Positions 38,514 to 48,627 of a stretch of DNA of 64,000 bases are shown one piece after another (position 1 is the stretch's first letter; each line of letters starts with the position of its first letter). The translations under genes and the position numbers were made by a program. The notes below the pieces were generated by a model. That model worked only from the letters and a program-made list of their open reading frames with translations, made no database searches and was not told where the DNA came from. The stretch spans positions 1,736,001-1,800,000 of the forward strand of contig NZ_CP049934.1 in NCBI RefSeq assembly GCF_011382965.1. The letters are read 5' to 3'. The stretch is from Leucobacter insecticola. GTDB lineage: Bacteria; Actinomycetota; Actinomycetes; Actinomycetales; Microbacteriaceae.

Positions 38514-39014
38514 GTGATCGAAATTGCATCGAATCGTAAAGCCCGAGCCATCCGGGCAGCCCGGGTAGCGCTCGCCCTTGCCGCGACCCTGCCACTGCTC
38601 GCAGGCTGCGCCCTGATTGAGGGACCCACCCCGGAAACGCCTACCCGCACAGAACCGCCGGTCCCTGAGGTGGAGCCGGAGTTTGTGCCGGGCGGCTCCG
38701 CAGCTGACAACCTGCCCTACTTCACCGAGGTACTGCGAAAATACGCTGCGGGAGACTCCGTGATCAAGGGAGAACCCGTCGCGCAGCGCGTTGTCGACGC
38801 GGGCTTCGATCCCGCAGCGATCCAGTTCAGTTTCGACCAGAGCAAGACCGGGCTTCCCGCCGACAACATATTTGTCTCGGTGCTGATCGGACCCGACTGC
38901 CTGATCGGGCAGCTTGTGACGGGGGATCGGAGCTTCGTGGTGGCGAACGAGCCGGCCGTCGGGCCCGAGGGGAATATCTGTCTGATCGGCAATACGCGCT
39001 CGGTTGATTGGTGA
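38514..39014 (+). CDS. Putative lipoprotein (DUF6993-like)
   Basis: A 166-residue exported protein. The N-terminus has Arg/Lys residues, a hydrophobic run and the lipobox LLAGCAL, so Cys32 should be lipidated after cleavage by the signal peptidase encoded at 29418. A Pro/Thr/Glu-rich linker follows, then a compact domain of about 110 residues with two Cys (DCLIGQLV and NICLIG) that could form a disulphide. Resembles small Microbacteriaceae lipoproteins of unknown function. GTG 38514. Confidence 0.8.
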   Translation: MIEIASNRKARAIRAARVALALAATLPLLAGCALIEGPTPETPTRTEPPVPEVEPEFVPGGSAADNLPYFTEVLRKYAAGDSVIKGEPVAQRVVDAGFDPAAIQFSFDQSKTGLPADNIFVSVLIGPDCLIGQLVTGDRSFVVANEPAVGPEGNICLIGNTRSVDW

Positions 39015-39109
39015 GCGTGAGGGCACGCACCCCCAACCCGCCTACAATGGTGGGGATCCGTTTCAAGTTTTCTTTACGCTGAGGAGTTCGGGGCGATCCC
39101 GGAAAGCAT

Positions 39110-40792
<1,683 letters not shown>

Positions 40793-40810
40793 GCTCGGGA
40801 TCTCGCAGGC

Positions 40811-41281
40811 ATGGCACGCACCACCGTTGATATCGAGCTCCGCTGGGGCGATCAAGACGCCTACGGCCACGTCAACAACGTTGCGTACGCGCGCTACCTT
40901 GAGGAAGCGCGCGTACGCGTGTTTTGGCGCGGCACCGGGCGCGAGAGTACCGGCATGGAAGGCTACTTCCGCGGGGACACCCCTGACGGGCTGAAGATGC
41001 TGGTTGCGAGCCAGCACATCGAGTTCTTGGACGTGCTCGAGTACGGGGACGCGGCGGTCGCGGTCGAGCTGTGGATCGGCAAGCTCGGCGGATCCAGCCT
41101 CGAAGTCCACTACGAGGTGCTGGATGGCGCGTCGTCGCCCGAGCGTCGCGTCGTGGCCCGTGCGATCACCACGGTGGTCATCGTTGACGGGGTGACGCTG
41201 CGTCCGATGCGCCTTTCTGAGGACGGTCGCGCCGCGGTCGAGCCCTGGATGGACGCCCCGCTCCAGCTCCGTCGGGGCTAG
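40811..41281 (+). CDS. Hotdog-fold acyl-CoA thioesterase (4HBT family)
   Basis: A 156-residue protein with the 4-hydroxybenzoyl-CoA thioesterase signature RWGDQDAYGHVNNVAYARYLEEAR, whose first Asp/His region holds the catalytic residues. Hydrolyses acyl-CoA or similar thioesters; the substrate is unknown. The same ettA-thioesterase order is common in actinobacteria. ATG 40811. A 12-bp perfect palindrome (GCGTACGCGCGC and its inverse, about 40884-40919) within the coding sequence follows from codon use. Confidence 0.9.
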   Translation: MARTTVDIELRWGDQDAYGHVNNVAYARYLEEARVRVFWRGTGRESTGMEGYFRGDTPDGLKMLVASQHIEFLDVLEYGDAAVAVELWIGKLGGSSLEVHYEVLDGASSPERRVVARAITTVVIVDGVTLRPMRLSEDGRAAVEPWMDAPLQLRRG

Positions 41282-41327
41282 CGCTCCGAGAGCTTCTTCG
41301 CGGCCTCTTCGCGGCCTCTTCGCGTTG

Positions 41328-41406
41328 AGAAGCTAGTATCTCGACGAGAAGCCATCCCCGTGCGTCGAGATAGTGCTTTCTCGTCGAGATAGTGCTTTCT
41401 CGTCGA
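41328..41406. repeat. 19-bp tandem and inverted repeats between convergent genes
   Basis: CGTCGAGATAGTGCTTTCT occurs twice in direct tandem (41363-41381 and 41382-41400), then restarts (CGTCGA at 41401). An inverted partner, AGAAGCTAGTATCTCGACG, lies at 41328-41346 (15 of 19 positions). The group sits between the convergent thioesterase and sigma factor genes. Shorter repeats (TTCGCGGCCTC twice) lie just upstream. Same unit length as the arrays at 48384 and 10890, with unrelated sequence. Confidence 0.7.
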
Positions 41407-41424
41407 AAAATCGGCCAGTCAACG

Positions 41425-41958
41425 CTAGCCGAGCTCGGTGCGCAGCCGCGCGCGGGTGCGGGAATAGCGCTGGCGGGCCGCGGCTGGTTTGAGGTGCAGG
41501 ATCGAGCCTGCCTCGGCGACTGATAAGCCTTCCCACGCGACAAGCAGGAGGAGCTCGCGATCAGGCTCGGAAAGTCTGCTGAGTGCACTCATGAGCTCGG
41601 GGTGAGGATCCTGATCCGCTGGCGCAGCCACAACCATTTCGCGCCGCAGGCGTTCCGACAGCTCAGTGTGTCGTACGCGACCGCGCCGGGCCTTGAGGAG
41701 CACCTTGCGGGCAACTCCAAAGCTGTATTGGCGGAGTGCTTCAGCTTCCCGCGGCAGCTGATTCCGTTTGCCCAGCAACACAACGAGCACATCGGCGGCT
41801 GCGTCGGCAGCGTCGTCCAGGTTCCCGAGTCTGCGCAGGAAATAGCCGGTGAGCTGTGGGAGTAGATTGGCGAGGGTGGTGTTGATGTGCGTCGCATTTC
41901 GATGTGCACTGGGCAAGGCGCCGTCCACAGAGACATCGTCCGTTGTGAAGGTGCTCAT
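41425..41958 (-). CDS. ECF-type RNA polymerase sigma factor
   Basis: A 177-residue sigma-70 family protein. Region 2 lies at about residues 30-95 (LLPQLTGYFLRRLGNLDDAADAAADVLVVL, then YSFGVARKVLLKARRG) and region 4 at about 125-175, with LSEPDRELLLLVAWEGLSVAEAGSILHLKPAAARQRYSRTRARLR, a helix-turn-helix for the -35 element. No extra domains. It overlaps the upstream membrane-protein gene by 4 bases, so the pair is coupled. That partner comes first, the reverse of the common sigma/anti-sigma order. Confidence 0.9.
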   Translation of the reverse strand: MSTFTTDDVSVDGALPSAHRNATHINTTLANLLPQLTGYFLRRLGNLDDAADAAADVLVVLLGKRNQLPREAEALRQYSFGVARKVLLKARRGRVRHTELSERLRREMVVAAPADQDPHPELMSALSRLSEPDRELLLLVAWEGLSVAEAGSILHLKPAAARQRYSRTRARLRTELG

Positions 41959-42845
41959 CGTGCATCACCCAACGCGGCGCGCGTCTCGGCTTCGAGGCGC
42001 ACAAGCTCACGTTCGTAGGCTTCCCACACGGGTGACTCCTGGTCGAGTACCCCATAAGGTTCGATGAACCCTTCCCATTCATTCAGGGTGTCATTGATAA
42101 GGTCTTGGCGATCAACGCCGTCCCAGTAGAGTAGGAATTCGGGCTCGGGTGCTTCGCCAATTTTGGCGGGTCCCCTCTCTTGCTGCCAGAGGGTCTGTAT
42201 GACCTCAGTACGTTCTCGTGCGTCACCCTGCGCGTAGCGCAAAAGGGAAACCCAGATAAGCATGCGGATCCCGCCCCCGTCGGATTCCGTGAATCCTTCC
42301 CACGCGGGTGCCCCAAGCATCGCCTCGAACGCAGTCGTGCGCCGCACCTCATCATTTGCGCGATCAGCGTCGAGCCACTCCGCAATCCACGCGATCCAGA
42401 TCAGGCGCTCGTAGTCTGACTCGATGTGGATCCGCTGTAATTGGCTCGGCTCGACGTAGCGAGAAACGATTTCTGCGCTGGCGGCATCCCAATCGAAGCT
42501 TTCCGGTACTGGGAGGTTGCGAGGTGCTTGGGATGCAACGTAGGCAGGAAAGTCTGAGGCCTCGTTCGTGATCCACTCGTCACCGAGCATCTCTTCAGAG
42601 TAGTTGCCGCCAAACGTTCGGGTTTGGGCCGCAAAGAAGCGTTCGGCAACGGCCGCGGTCGGGATCGCGAGGGTACCCGCAGTGATGATTGCGGTCGGCA
42701 CGAGCCAGTTTCTGCGGCGCTTGCGTTTGCCCGCGAGACGTGCGGCTTCTCGGATGATGATGGAAGCGGCTGCCTGATCGATGCCGGGAGTCGGACTCGT
42801 GACCGCACGTAAGCGTGAGTCAAGTTCCTCGTCAGTGATTGTCAT
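41955..42845 (-). CDS. Membrane protein paired with the ECF sigma factor, possible anti-sigma factor
   Basis: ATG 42845 is preferred because TGGAGG lies just upstream. A 296-residue protein: a cytoplasmic N-terminus of about 45 residues (MTITDEELDSRLRAV), a strongly basic KRKRRR stretch, one membrane helix (about 50-70) and a large outer domain of about 225 residues rich in Trp, Glu and Asp. Its coupling to the sigma gene and its topology suggest an anti-sigma factor, but I see no HxxxCxxC zinc motif and the family is not recognised. Confidence 0.7.
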   Translation of the reverse strand: MTITDEELDSRLRAVTSPTPGIDQAAASIIIREAARLAGKRKRRRNWLVPTAIITAGTLAIPTAAVAERFFAAQTRTFGGNYSEEMLGDEWITNEASDFPAYVASQAPRNLPVPESFDWDAASAEIVSRYVEPSQLQRIHIESDYERLIWIAWIAEWLDADRANDEVRRTTAFEAMLGAPAWEGFTESDGGGIRMLIWVSLLRYAQGDARERTEVIQTLWQQERGPAKIGEAPEPEFLLYWDGVDRQDLINDTLNEWEGFIEPYGVLDQESPVWEAYERELVRLEAETRAALGDAR

Positions 42846-42941
42846 GGTGACCTCCAATGTCTGTCGTTCACCATGTACCTGTCAGTTCCCGCCCAAACGT
42901 GACAAACTAGGTTGGGATCGGCGATGATCCCGAACCGTCGC

Positions 42942-43810
42942 TTACTCCGCCCGCGGCAGGCGCAGCATGCTCTCCTGCGCGACGCTCGCCACGAGGTCGC
43001 CGGCGGTGTCGTAAAAGCGGCCGTGCGCAAGGCCTCGGCCGCCCTGCGAGGTAGGGGAGTCGAGCTCGTAGAGCAGCCACTCGTCGGCGCGGAACGGGCG
43101 GTGGAACCACATGGAGTGGTCGAGGCTCGCGGTGCTGAGCCCCGGCGTCGCCCACGGCACCCCGTGGCGGCGCAGCACCGGCTCCATCAGCACGTAGTCG
43201 CTTGCGAACGCGAGGGCTGCAGCGTGCAGCAGCGGGGTGTCGGGCAGTGTGTCGCGGGCGCGCAGCCACAGCCGCTGCGTGCTCGTTTGCTCCTCAACCC
43301 GCAGCACAATGTCTGATTCGACGTAGCGCAGGTCGAAGGGGCGATTCAGCACCCAGGATGCGCGGCCCCATCGGCCAGATGCCCGTACTTCTCCCACACC
43401 GTCGGCAGGCTTTCAGGATCCGGCACCCGCGAAAGGTCGATTCGCTCCTGGTGGTCGACCCCCTCTTCCAAACCCTGGAACGACGCGATCATCGACATCA
43501 GCACGGCGCCGTCTTGATACGCCTGCACGCGTCGCGTCGAAAAGGAACGGCCGTCGTGCAGCCTCGCAACCTCGAACGTCATCCGCTCGGAACTTGATCC
43601 GGGCCGCAAAAAATAGCCGTGCATGGAGTGGATCTGGCGATCCTCGGGAACGGTGGTGCCCGCCGCAGCGATGGCCTGCCCCACGACCTGACCGCCGAAG
43701 GAACGGCCGTGCGGAGTGGGGTGGGCAGGGCCGGTGAGGATGTCCTCGCGGGTGCGGGCACCCGAGTCAAGCACCGAGAGGAGGGCAACGAGGTCGGAAG
43801 AGGCGTGCAT
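42942..43810 (-). CDS. tesB: TesB-type acyl-CoA thioesterase II (apparent frameshift at 43366-43369)
   Basis: Double-hotdog thioesterase that hydrolyses medium and long-chain acyl-CoAs. Start: ATG 43810, the second of two adjacent ATGs, 6 bases after AGGAGA. The first half includes FGGQVVGQAIAAAGTTVPEDR and HSMHGYFLRPG; the second has HAAALAFASDYVLMEP, SLDHSMWFHRPFRADEWLLYE and GRFYDTAGDLVASVAQESMLR. The halves are in different frames. One extra C at CCCC 43366-43369 (G on the gene strand) restores HLADGGRASWVLNRPFDL and a 289-residue protein of normal length. Confidence 0.92.
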
Positions 43811-43889
43811 CATTTCTCCTGGCAGGATCGTCGCGAGCTTTATGGAACCCAGTCTAGAGGTCGTGTAGCGTGCCGCTAGGCTTGGTTGG

Positions 43890-44536
43890 ATGGCTGCCAC
43901 GTTACCGCTTCTTGACGCCGCGACCCGCGATGACCTCCGAATTTTTCTCGAACGGTTATTGAAGGCGGGGCGTGAAGAGGTGCGCCTGGTGACGCGCGGG
44001 GCGACTGCTGCCGTTTACGGCTGCACGCAGGCGCCGAAGGGGATCACCGATCCCGTGCCCGTGGTGCTCGTGATGCGCGCCTTCGAGCTCGCAGAAGCCC
44101 CCGAGGTCGAAGTCGACACGACAGTGCAGGCGAGGGCACTGCTCGACCGGATAGCGAGGCTCGGCTTCATCGGCAGAGAGCTCAGTCTGCCGGATGTTAC
44201 TGCGCTCGCCGCGTGGTCGGGGTGCTGCCGCCGATGTCGGGCTGGGAATCAGTCGGTGTGGTCGACGCAGCGTCGCTCCGCCAGGTGGCTGCCGACGGCA
44301 TCGCGAGGGTAGCCGAAGCCCTGCCTGAGAATCCAGGTGAGCTGGTGGTGCAGCAGGTGCGCGGCGCGGTGTGGGGTGCTGAGATTGCGCCGGGGCTCCC
44401 GGCGGCCGCTGCGTTTGCCGGTGAAACGCTCGGCTTCTTCAGCGGTGACGATCCCGCACGGCTCTCAAAATCTCTCACTTGGACCCGGCTCAGCACGGGC
44501 CGTGGCCACGTTCTCGTCAGGTCATTGCTCGGATAG
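43890..44536 (+). CDS. Conserved hypothetical protein (apparent frameshift at 44219-44222)
   Basis: I do not recognise a family. Adding one G to GGGG at 44219-44222 joins ALAAWSG to VLPPMSGWESVG and gives a 215-residue, Ala/Leu-rich soluble protein with no membrane segment or obvious motif; the C-terminal half has a Trp-containing patch (QVRGAVWGAEIAPGLPAAAAF). It is divergent from the tesB gene and upstream of rpoZ. The restored frame has uniform codon use, so it is very likely a real gene. Confidence 0.75.
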
Positions 44537-44603
44537 TCGCTCCGGTCAGCAGGATCCAGGATCCTTGAGCTAAGATAGTGAGGTCAACCAGAGGAGTGTT
44601 TTC

Positions 44604-44858
44604 ATGGCAAATGTCAACGGGATCATCGATCCGCCCATCGACGAGCTACTCGCGAAGGTGGATTCGAAGTACGCTCTGGTGATCTTCGCATCCCAGCGCG
44701 CGCGTCAGATCAACGATTACTACACGGATCTGCACGACGGCAACCTGTTCGACAACGTTGGCCCGCTTGTGGATTCATCGGTCGACGATAAGCCGCTGTC
44801 GATCGCGCTGCACGAGGTCGTCGAGGGCAAGCTCACGATGACGAAGCGCGCCGAGTAG
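44604..44858 (+). CDS. rpoZ: DNA-directed RNA polymerase omega subunit
   Basis: Smallest core polymerase subunit, a folding chaperone of beta-prime. 84 residues: [30 protein letters not shown] is the conserved omega core, and [15 protein letters not shown] the C-terminal helix. AGAGGAG ribosome site 9 bases before ATG 44604; a TAAGAT about 35 bases upstream is a candidate -10. The gmk gene is not upstream, and the coaBC gene that often lies between rpoZ and metK is missing. Confidence 0.95.
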   Translation: MANVNGIIDPPIDELLAKVDSKYALVIFASQRARQINDYYTDLHDGNLFDNVGPLVDSSVDDKPLSIALHEVVEGKLTMTKRAE

Positions 44859-44894
44859 TACTCTCGCGTAACTTTTGACTGCAACCGCAGTTTT

Positions 44895-44944
44895 GTCGGT
44901 GGCGTCGGATACCCTGGAAAGGGCCCGGCGCCACCGGCGTTTTT
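44895..44944 (+). terminator. Two-level hairpin terminator between rpoZ and metK
   Basis: GTCGGTGGCG (44895-44904) pairs with CGCCACCGGC (44929-44938) with one G-U-type pair, and the loop contains a second hairpin CCCT-GGAA-AGGG. A GTTTTT run follows directly (44939-44944). This looks like an intrinsic terminator for rpoZ. I see no SAM-riboswitch core in the metK leader. Confidence 0.65.
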
Positions 44945-45013
44945 AGGCCTCAATGGCTCTGGATCATTCGATCCAGGATCGTCCCCACCTGTTTCCAATG
45001 TGCGAGGAGCACC

Positions 45014-46204
45014 GTGTCACTGCGCCAGTTCACTTCCGAGTCCGTGACCGAGGGTCACCCGGATAAGATCTGTGATCGAATCTCAGACTCCATCCTTGAT
45101 GCGATGCTGAAGCAGGATCCGGGAGCGCGCGTCGCGGTTGAAACGCTCGTCACGACCGGCCTCGTGCATGTTGCGGGCGAGGTCACCACCTCGGGCTATG
45201 TTGAGATCCCGCAGATCGTGCGCGAGGCCGTGCGCGAGATCGGCTACACCAGCTCAGACATGGGCTTTGACGGATCATCCTGCGGGGTCTCGGTGTCGAT
45301 CGGGCAGCAATCTCCGGACATCGCGAACGGAGTCGATGCCTCGCTTGAGCAGCGCACCGGCGAAACGGATGACGGGCTGAGCCGTCAGGGCGCGGGCGAC
45401 CAGGGGATCATGTTCGGCTTCGCCACCGATGAGACTCCCGAACTGCATCCGCTGCCCAGCTGGATCGCGCATCGCCTTGCCGAACGGCTCGCTGATGTCC
45501 GCAAGAGCGGTCAGATCCCCGAGCTCCGGCCAGACGGTAAGACCCAGGTTACGATCGGCTACGACGGCGACCGTGCAGCGACCGTTGAAGCGGTAGTCGT
45601 CTCGACCCAGCACCACCCGAGCATTTCGCAGCCGGCGCTGCATGATGTTATCGCCCGCGAGGTCATCCGGCCGGTACTCGACCGCGTCGAACTCGCGAGC
45701 GACAACGCCAACTTCTTCATTAATCCGGCAGGGCCGTTTGTGGTCGGTGGTCCGATGGGTGACGCCGGGCTCACCGGGCGAAAGATTATCATCGATACCT
45801 ACGGCGGGGTCAGCCGTCACGGCGGCGGCGCGTTCAGCGGCAAGGATCCGTCGAAGGTCGACCGTTCCGCGGCGTACGCGATGCGCTGGGTCGCGAAGCA
45901 CGTTGTTCGTGCCGGGCTCGCCAAGCGCGCCGAACTGCAGGTGGCCTATGCGATCGGCCGCGCACACCCTGTCGGGCTCTACATCGAGACCTTTGGCACC
46001 GAGACCGTGCCCCGCGAGCGCATCGAGGCCGCCGTTCGTGAGATCTTCGATCTGCGCCCGCTCGCGATCATTCGTGACCTGCAGTTGCTGCGGCCCATTT
46101 ACGCGAAGACGAGCGCCTACGGTCACTTCGGCCGCGAGCTGCCAGAGTTCACCTGGGAGGCCACGCCGCGCGTCGCGGAACTGCGCGCCGCCGCAGGTGT
46201 GTAG
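45014..46204 (+). CDS. metK: S-adenosylmethionine synthase
   Basis: Makes S-adenosylmethionine from methionine and ATP. 396 residues with all signature blocks: [75 protein letters not shown], the [17 protein letters not shown]-loop-like motif and [14 protein letters not shown] 45014 follows GTGCGAGGAGC. It supplies RsmH and other methylases. priA starts 20 bases later. Confidence 0.96.
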   Translation: MSLRQFTSESVTEGHPDKICDRISDSILDAMLKQDPGARVAVETLVTTGLVHVAGEVTTSGYVEIPQIVREAVREIGYTSSDMGFDGSSCGVSVSIGQQSPDIANGVDASLEQRTGETDDGLSRQGAGDQGIMFGFATDETPELHPLPSWIAHRLAERLADVRKSGQIPELRPDGKTQVTIGYDGDRAATVEAVVVSTQHHPSISQPALHDVIAREVIRPVLDRVELASDNANFFINPAGPFVVGGPMGDAGLTGRKIIIDTYGGVSRHGGGAFSGKDPSKVDRSAAYAMRWVAKHVVRAGLAKRAELQVAYAIGRAHPVGLYIETFGTETVPRERIEAAVREIFDLRPLAIIRDLQLLRPIYAKTSAYGHFGRELPEFTWEATPRVAELRAAAGV

Positions 46205-46224
46205 CTGATAGTGGGGGTTCCAGC

Positions 46225-48360
46225 TTGTCTGCGGAAGTCGGCGTAGCCGGGGAGAATGCGGTCCCCGAGGCACACTGGGGTGGGTACACCTGGGCAGAAG
46301 CCGCTGGGGGTCGAGCGGTTGCGCAGGTGTTGCTCGACTCTGCGCTGCCACAGCTCGACCACCTGTTCGATTACGCGGTGCCCGCAGAGTTCGCGGAGAC
46401 GATTCGGGTTGGACAGCGGGTGCGTGTGCCGTTTCGCTCGCAGAGCCGCAAGACCTTCGGCTACGTCATTGGCTTCGTGGAGCGTAGCGAGTTCGGTGGG
46501 GAGCTCTCGCCCATCGCCGACATCGTCACCGAGGTGCCGCAGCTCACTCCAGACGTGTGGCGGCTCGCACGGGCTGTAGCGGATCGGGCCGGGGGATCCG
46601 CCGGTGACATATTGCGGCTCGCGATCCCGACCCGGCAGGTGCGCGTCGAAAAGAAACACCTGGCCGCGCTTGCGGAGGCCGCTGCGGCAGAGACGCCTGT
46701 TGCCAACCGGCCCGCGCAGGCGCCGGATCCTGAGCCCGCCGCTGCAACATCAGCACCCCCGGAAACCAAGATCGCTGCCGAGCTCGTGAAGGGCGCGCGA
46801 CTGTCGCACACGGCGTCTCACTCGCCGGAACGCCTGCACACGGGCGAGTGGGTGGGTGGCTGGGCGGCGCAGCTCGCGCGGGTGGCTCTTGGCGTGTTCG
46901 AGCTTGGCCGCAGCGTAATCCTCGTCACCCCCGACTACCGAGATCTGGATCAGCTGCGCGATGCGCTCACGGCGCTTGGCCATCCAGATTTCGTGCGGGT
47001 CGATTCCCGCCAGTCGAACTCTGAGCGCTACGCGAGCTTCCTACGCGCGCTTGATCCCGAGCCTCGGGTCATTCTCGGCAACCGCTCCGCGGTGTACGCG
47101 CCCGCATTCAATTTGGGGGCGGTGGTGACCTGGGACGACGGGGATCCCGTGCTCGCCGAACCGCTTGCCCCTTATGTGCACGCGCGTGATTCGGCGCTGA
47201 TTCGCGCGGAGCAATCGGGTGCCGGGCTGTTGTTTGCTGGGCACGTGCGCAGTGCCGAGGTGCAGCGGCTCGTGGATCTCGGCTATGTGCTCGCGCAGGT
47301 GCACCCGCCGCGCCGCACGCGGGTGTTTCACGCTGATGCGGCCCGTGCGCCCGACGCGTTTGCTGGGCGGGTACCCGAGTTTGCCGCGCAGACGATTCGT
47401 GAGGGGCTGAAGACTGGCCCCGTGCTCGTGCAGGTAGCGACCCCCGGTTATGCACCGGTGGCGGTGTGCGGCGACTGCGGCGACCTTGCCCGCTGCGGCA
47501 GCTGTGCCGGGCCGATTGGGTTCCGGGTGGTTGGGCGCGCGTCGTGCCGCTGGTGCGGCGAGTACGCGAATGCGTGGCGCTGTGGCAGCTGCGACAGTGC
47601 CCGGTTACAAGAGCGCGGCATGGGGTCGGCGCGCACCGTGGAGCAGTTCGAACGGCAATTTGCCGGGGTGCGGGTGCTGCTGAGTGACGGCGAACACCCG
47701 CGAGAGCGCGTCGATGCGCGCCCTGCTCTCGTTGTGGCGACCCGCGGCGCCGAACCGCTGGCCGCCGGGGGATACCGCGCCGTGGTGCTGCTCGACGCGG
47801 AGCGCCTGCTCGGCATCGAGACACTGCGGGCGGGTGAAGACTGCATGCGCTGGTGGGAGAATGCTGCGGCGCTTGCTGCGCCCGACGGCATGTGCCTGAT
47901 GGCGTCGGGCGGCGGGCCTGTGGTCACCGCGTTTGTGACGGGTCGCAGCGACGAATGGCTGCGGGGCGAATTACGGGATCGCCACGCGCTGCGTTACCCG
48001 CCGGCCGTGCGAGTGGCGAGCGTGAGTGGCGGATCCGAAGAGGTCGCGCGGGCGTTGGAGACGATCGCGGAGATCCCGGGCGTTGACTACCTGGGGCCGG
48101 CACCCGTGCCCCAGCAGATTGGCGGGAATGCGGGACCCGGCGGCGGATCGCGGCAGGCTGGCGGGCTCTCGGCTCACCTCGTGCGAGCGATCGTCCGCTT
48201 CGACTACGGACATGGCGCTGAGGTCGCGAAGCGTCTGCGCGGCGCCCTCGTAGCTGACGCTGCGGGATCCAACTCCCGGACCCGCGGCCGCACCCCCGGT
48301 CGCGCCCGCCCCGAGGCTCTCCGCCTCCGCTTCGACGACCGCGGTGTGTTCGACGGCTAA
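46225..48360 (+). CDS. priA: PriA-like primosomal protein N', ATPase motifs lost
   Basis: Replication-restart protein of 711 residues. The N-terminal DNA-binding domain (VAQVLLDSALPQLDHLFDYAVPAEF) and the zinc-binding region with eight Cys (CGDCGDLARCGSC, then CRWCG and CGSC, about residues 415-460) are conserved. Where helicase-type PriA has GVTGSGKT and DEEH there is WVGGWAAQLARVALG and TWDDGDP, so it cannot be a working helicase. Loss of these motifs is usual for actinobacterial PriA. Start TTG 46225 is the only candidate in frame close to homology; the ribosome site is weak. Confidence 0.9.
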   Translation: MSAEVGVAGENAVPEAHWGGYTWAEAAGGRAVAQVLLDSALPQLDHLFDYAVPAEFAETIRVGQRVRVPFRSQSRKTFGYVIGFVERSEFGGELSPIADIVTEVPQLTPDVWRLARAVADRAGGSAGDILRLAIPTRQVRVEKKHLAALAEAAAAETPVANRPAQAPDPEPAAATSAPPETKIAAELVKGARLSHTASHSPERLHTGEWVGGWAAQLARVALGVFELGRSVILVTPDYRDLDQLRDALTALGHPDFVRVDSRQSNSERYASFLRALDPEPRVILGNRSAVYAPAFNLGAVVTWDDGDPVLAEPLAPYVHARDSALIRAEQSGAGLLFAGHVRSAEVQRLVDLGYVLAQVHPPRRTRVFHADAARAPDAFAGRVPEFAAQTIREGLKTGPVLVQVATPGYAPVAVCGDCGDLARCGSCAGPIGFRVVGRASCRWCGEYANAWRCGSCDSARLQERGMGSARTVEQFERQFAGVRVLLSDGEHPRERVDARPALVVATRGAEPLAAGGYRAVVLLDAERLLGIETLRAGEDCMRWWENAAALAAPDGMCLMASGGGPVVTAFVTGRSDEWLRGELRDRHALRYPPAVRVASVSGGSEEVARALETIAEIPGVDYLGPAPVPQQIGGNAGPGGGSRQAGGLSAHLVRAIVRFDYGHGAEVAKRLRGALVADAAGSNSRTRGRTPGRARPEALRLRFDDRGVFDG

Positions 48361-48383
48361 CCAGATACTCTCACGCCCGCGGC

Positions 48384-48480
48384 GAGGTCCCACGATAGTT
48401 GCGAGGTCCCATGATAGTTGCGAGGTCCCACATAATTTACGCTTGGTTTTCGTGGGACCTCGCCATAATCGTGGGACCTC
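48384..48480. repeat. Five 19-bp units (three direct, two inverted) between priA and trpB
   Basis: GAGGTCCCAC/T starts at 48384, 48403 and 48422, exactly 19 bases apart (full unit GAGGTCCCACGATAGTTGC). After an 11-base spacer come two inverted copies, GTGGGACCTC at 48452 and 48471, again 19 apart. The halves can form a stem of about 29 bp. The rest of the 267-base convergent gap (48490-48627) shows no further feature. Most probably a bidirectional transcription end or a mobile palindromic repeat. Confidence 0.8.
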
Positions 48481-48627
48481 ACCAGAGTCTCTCGCTCTGC
48501 GCAATAGCTCGAGCTACCAGTTCCACTGGCCCGAGTCCCAAACCCCAAGCCGACTCTAGTCTCGCGGATACTTCGCGACGTATTCCTCAATTACGACACC
48601 TGCTTCGAACGAGCGGGCTGGCGCCCC

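Noticed and set aside
40884..40919. Perfect 12-bp palindrome inside the hotdog thioesterase gene
   Set aside because: It encodes the conserved segment AYARYLEEARVRV with ordinary GC-rich codons, so chance plus codon bias is enough.
44945..45013. A SAM riboswitch in the metK leader
   Set aside because: The leader has a terminator for rpoZ but no recognisable SAM-I, SAM-II or SAM-IV core, and little space is left.
48384..48480. The 19-bp arrays as CRISPR arrays
   Set aside because: Units are directly adjacent without unique spacers, too short, and partly inverted; no cas gene is present.
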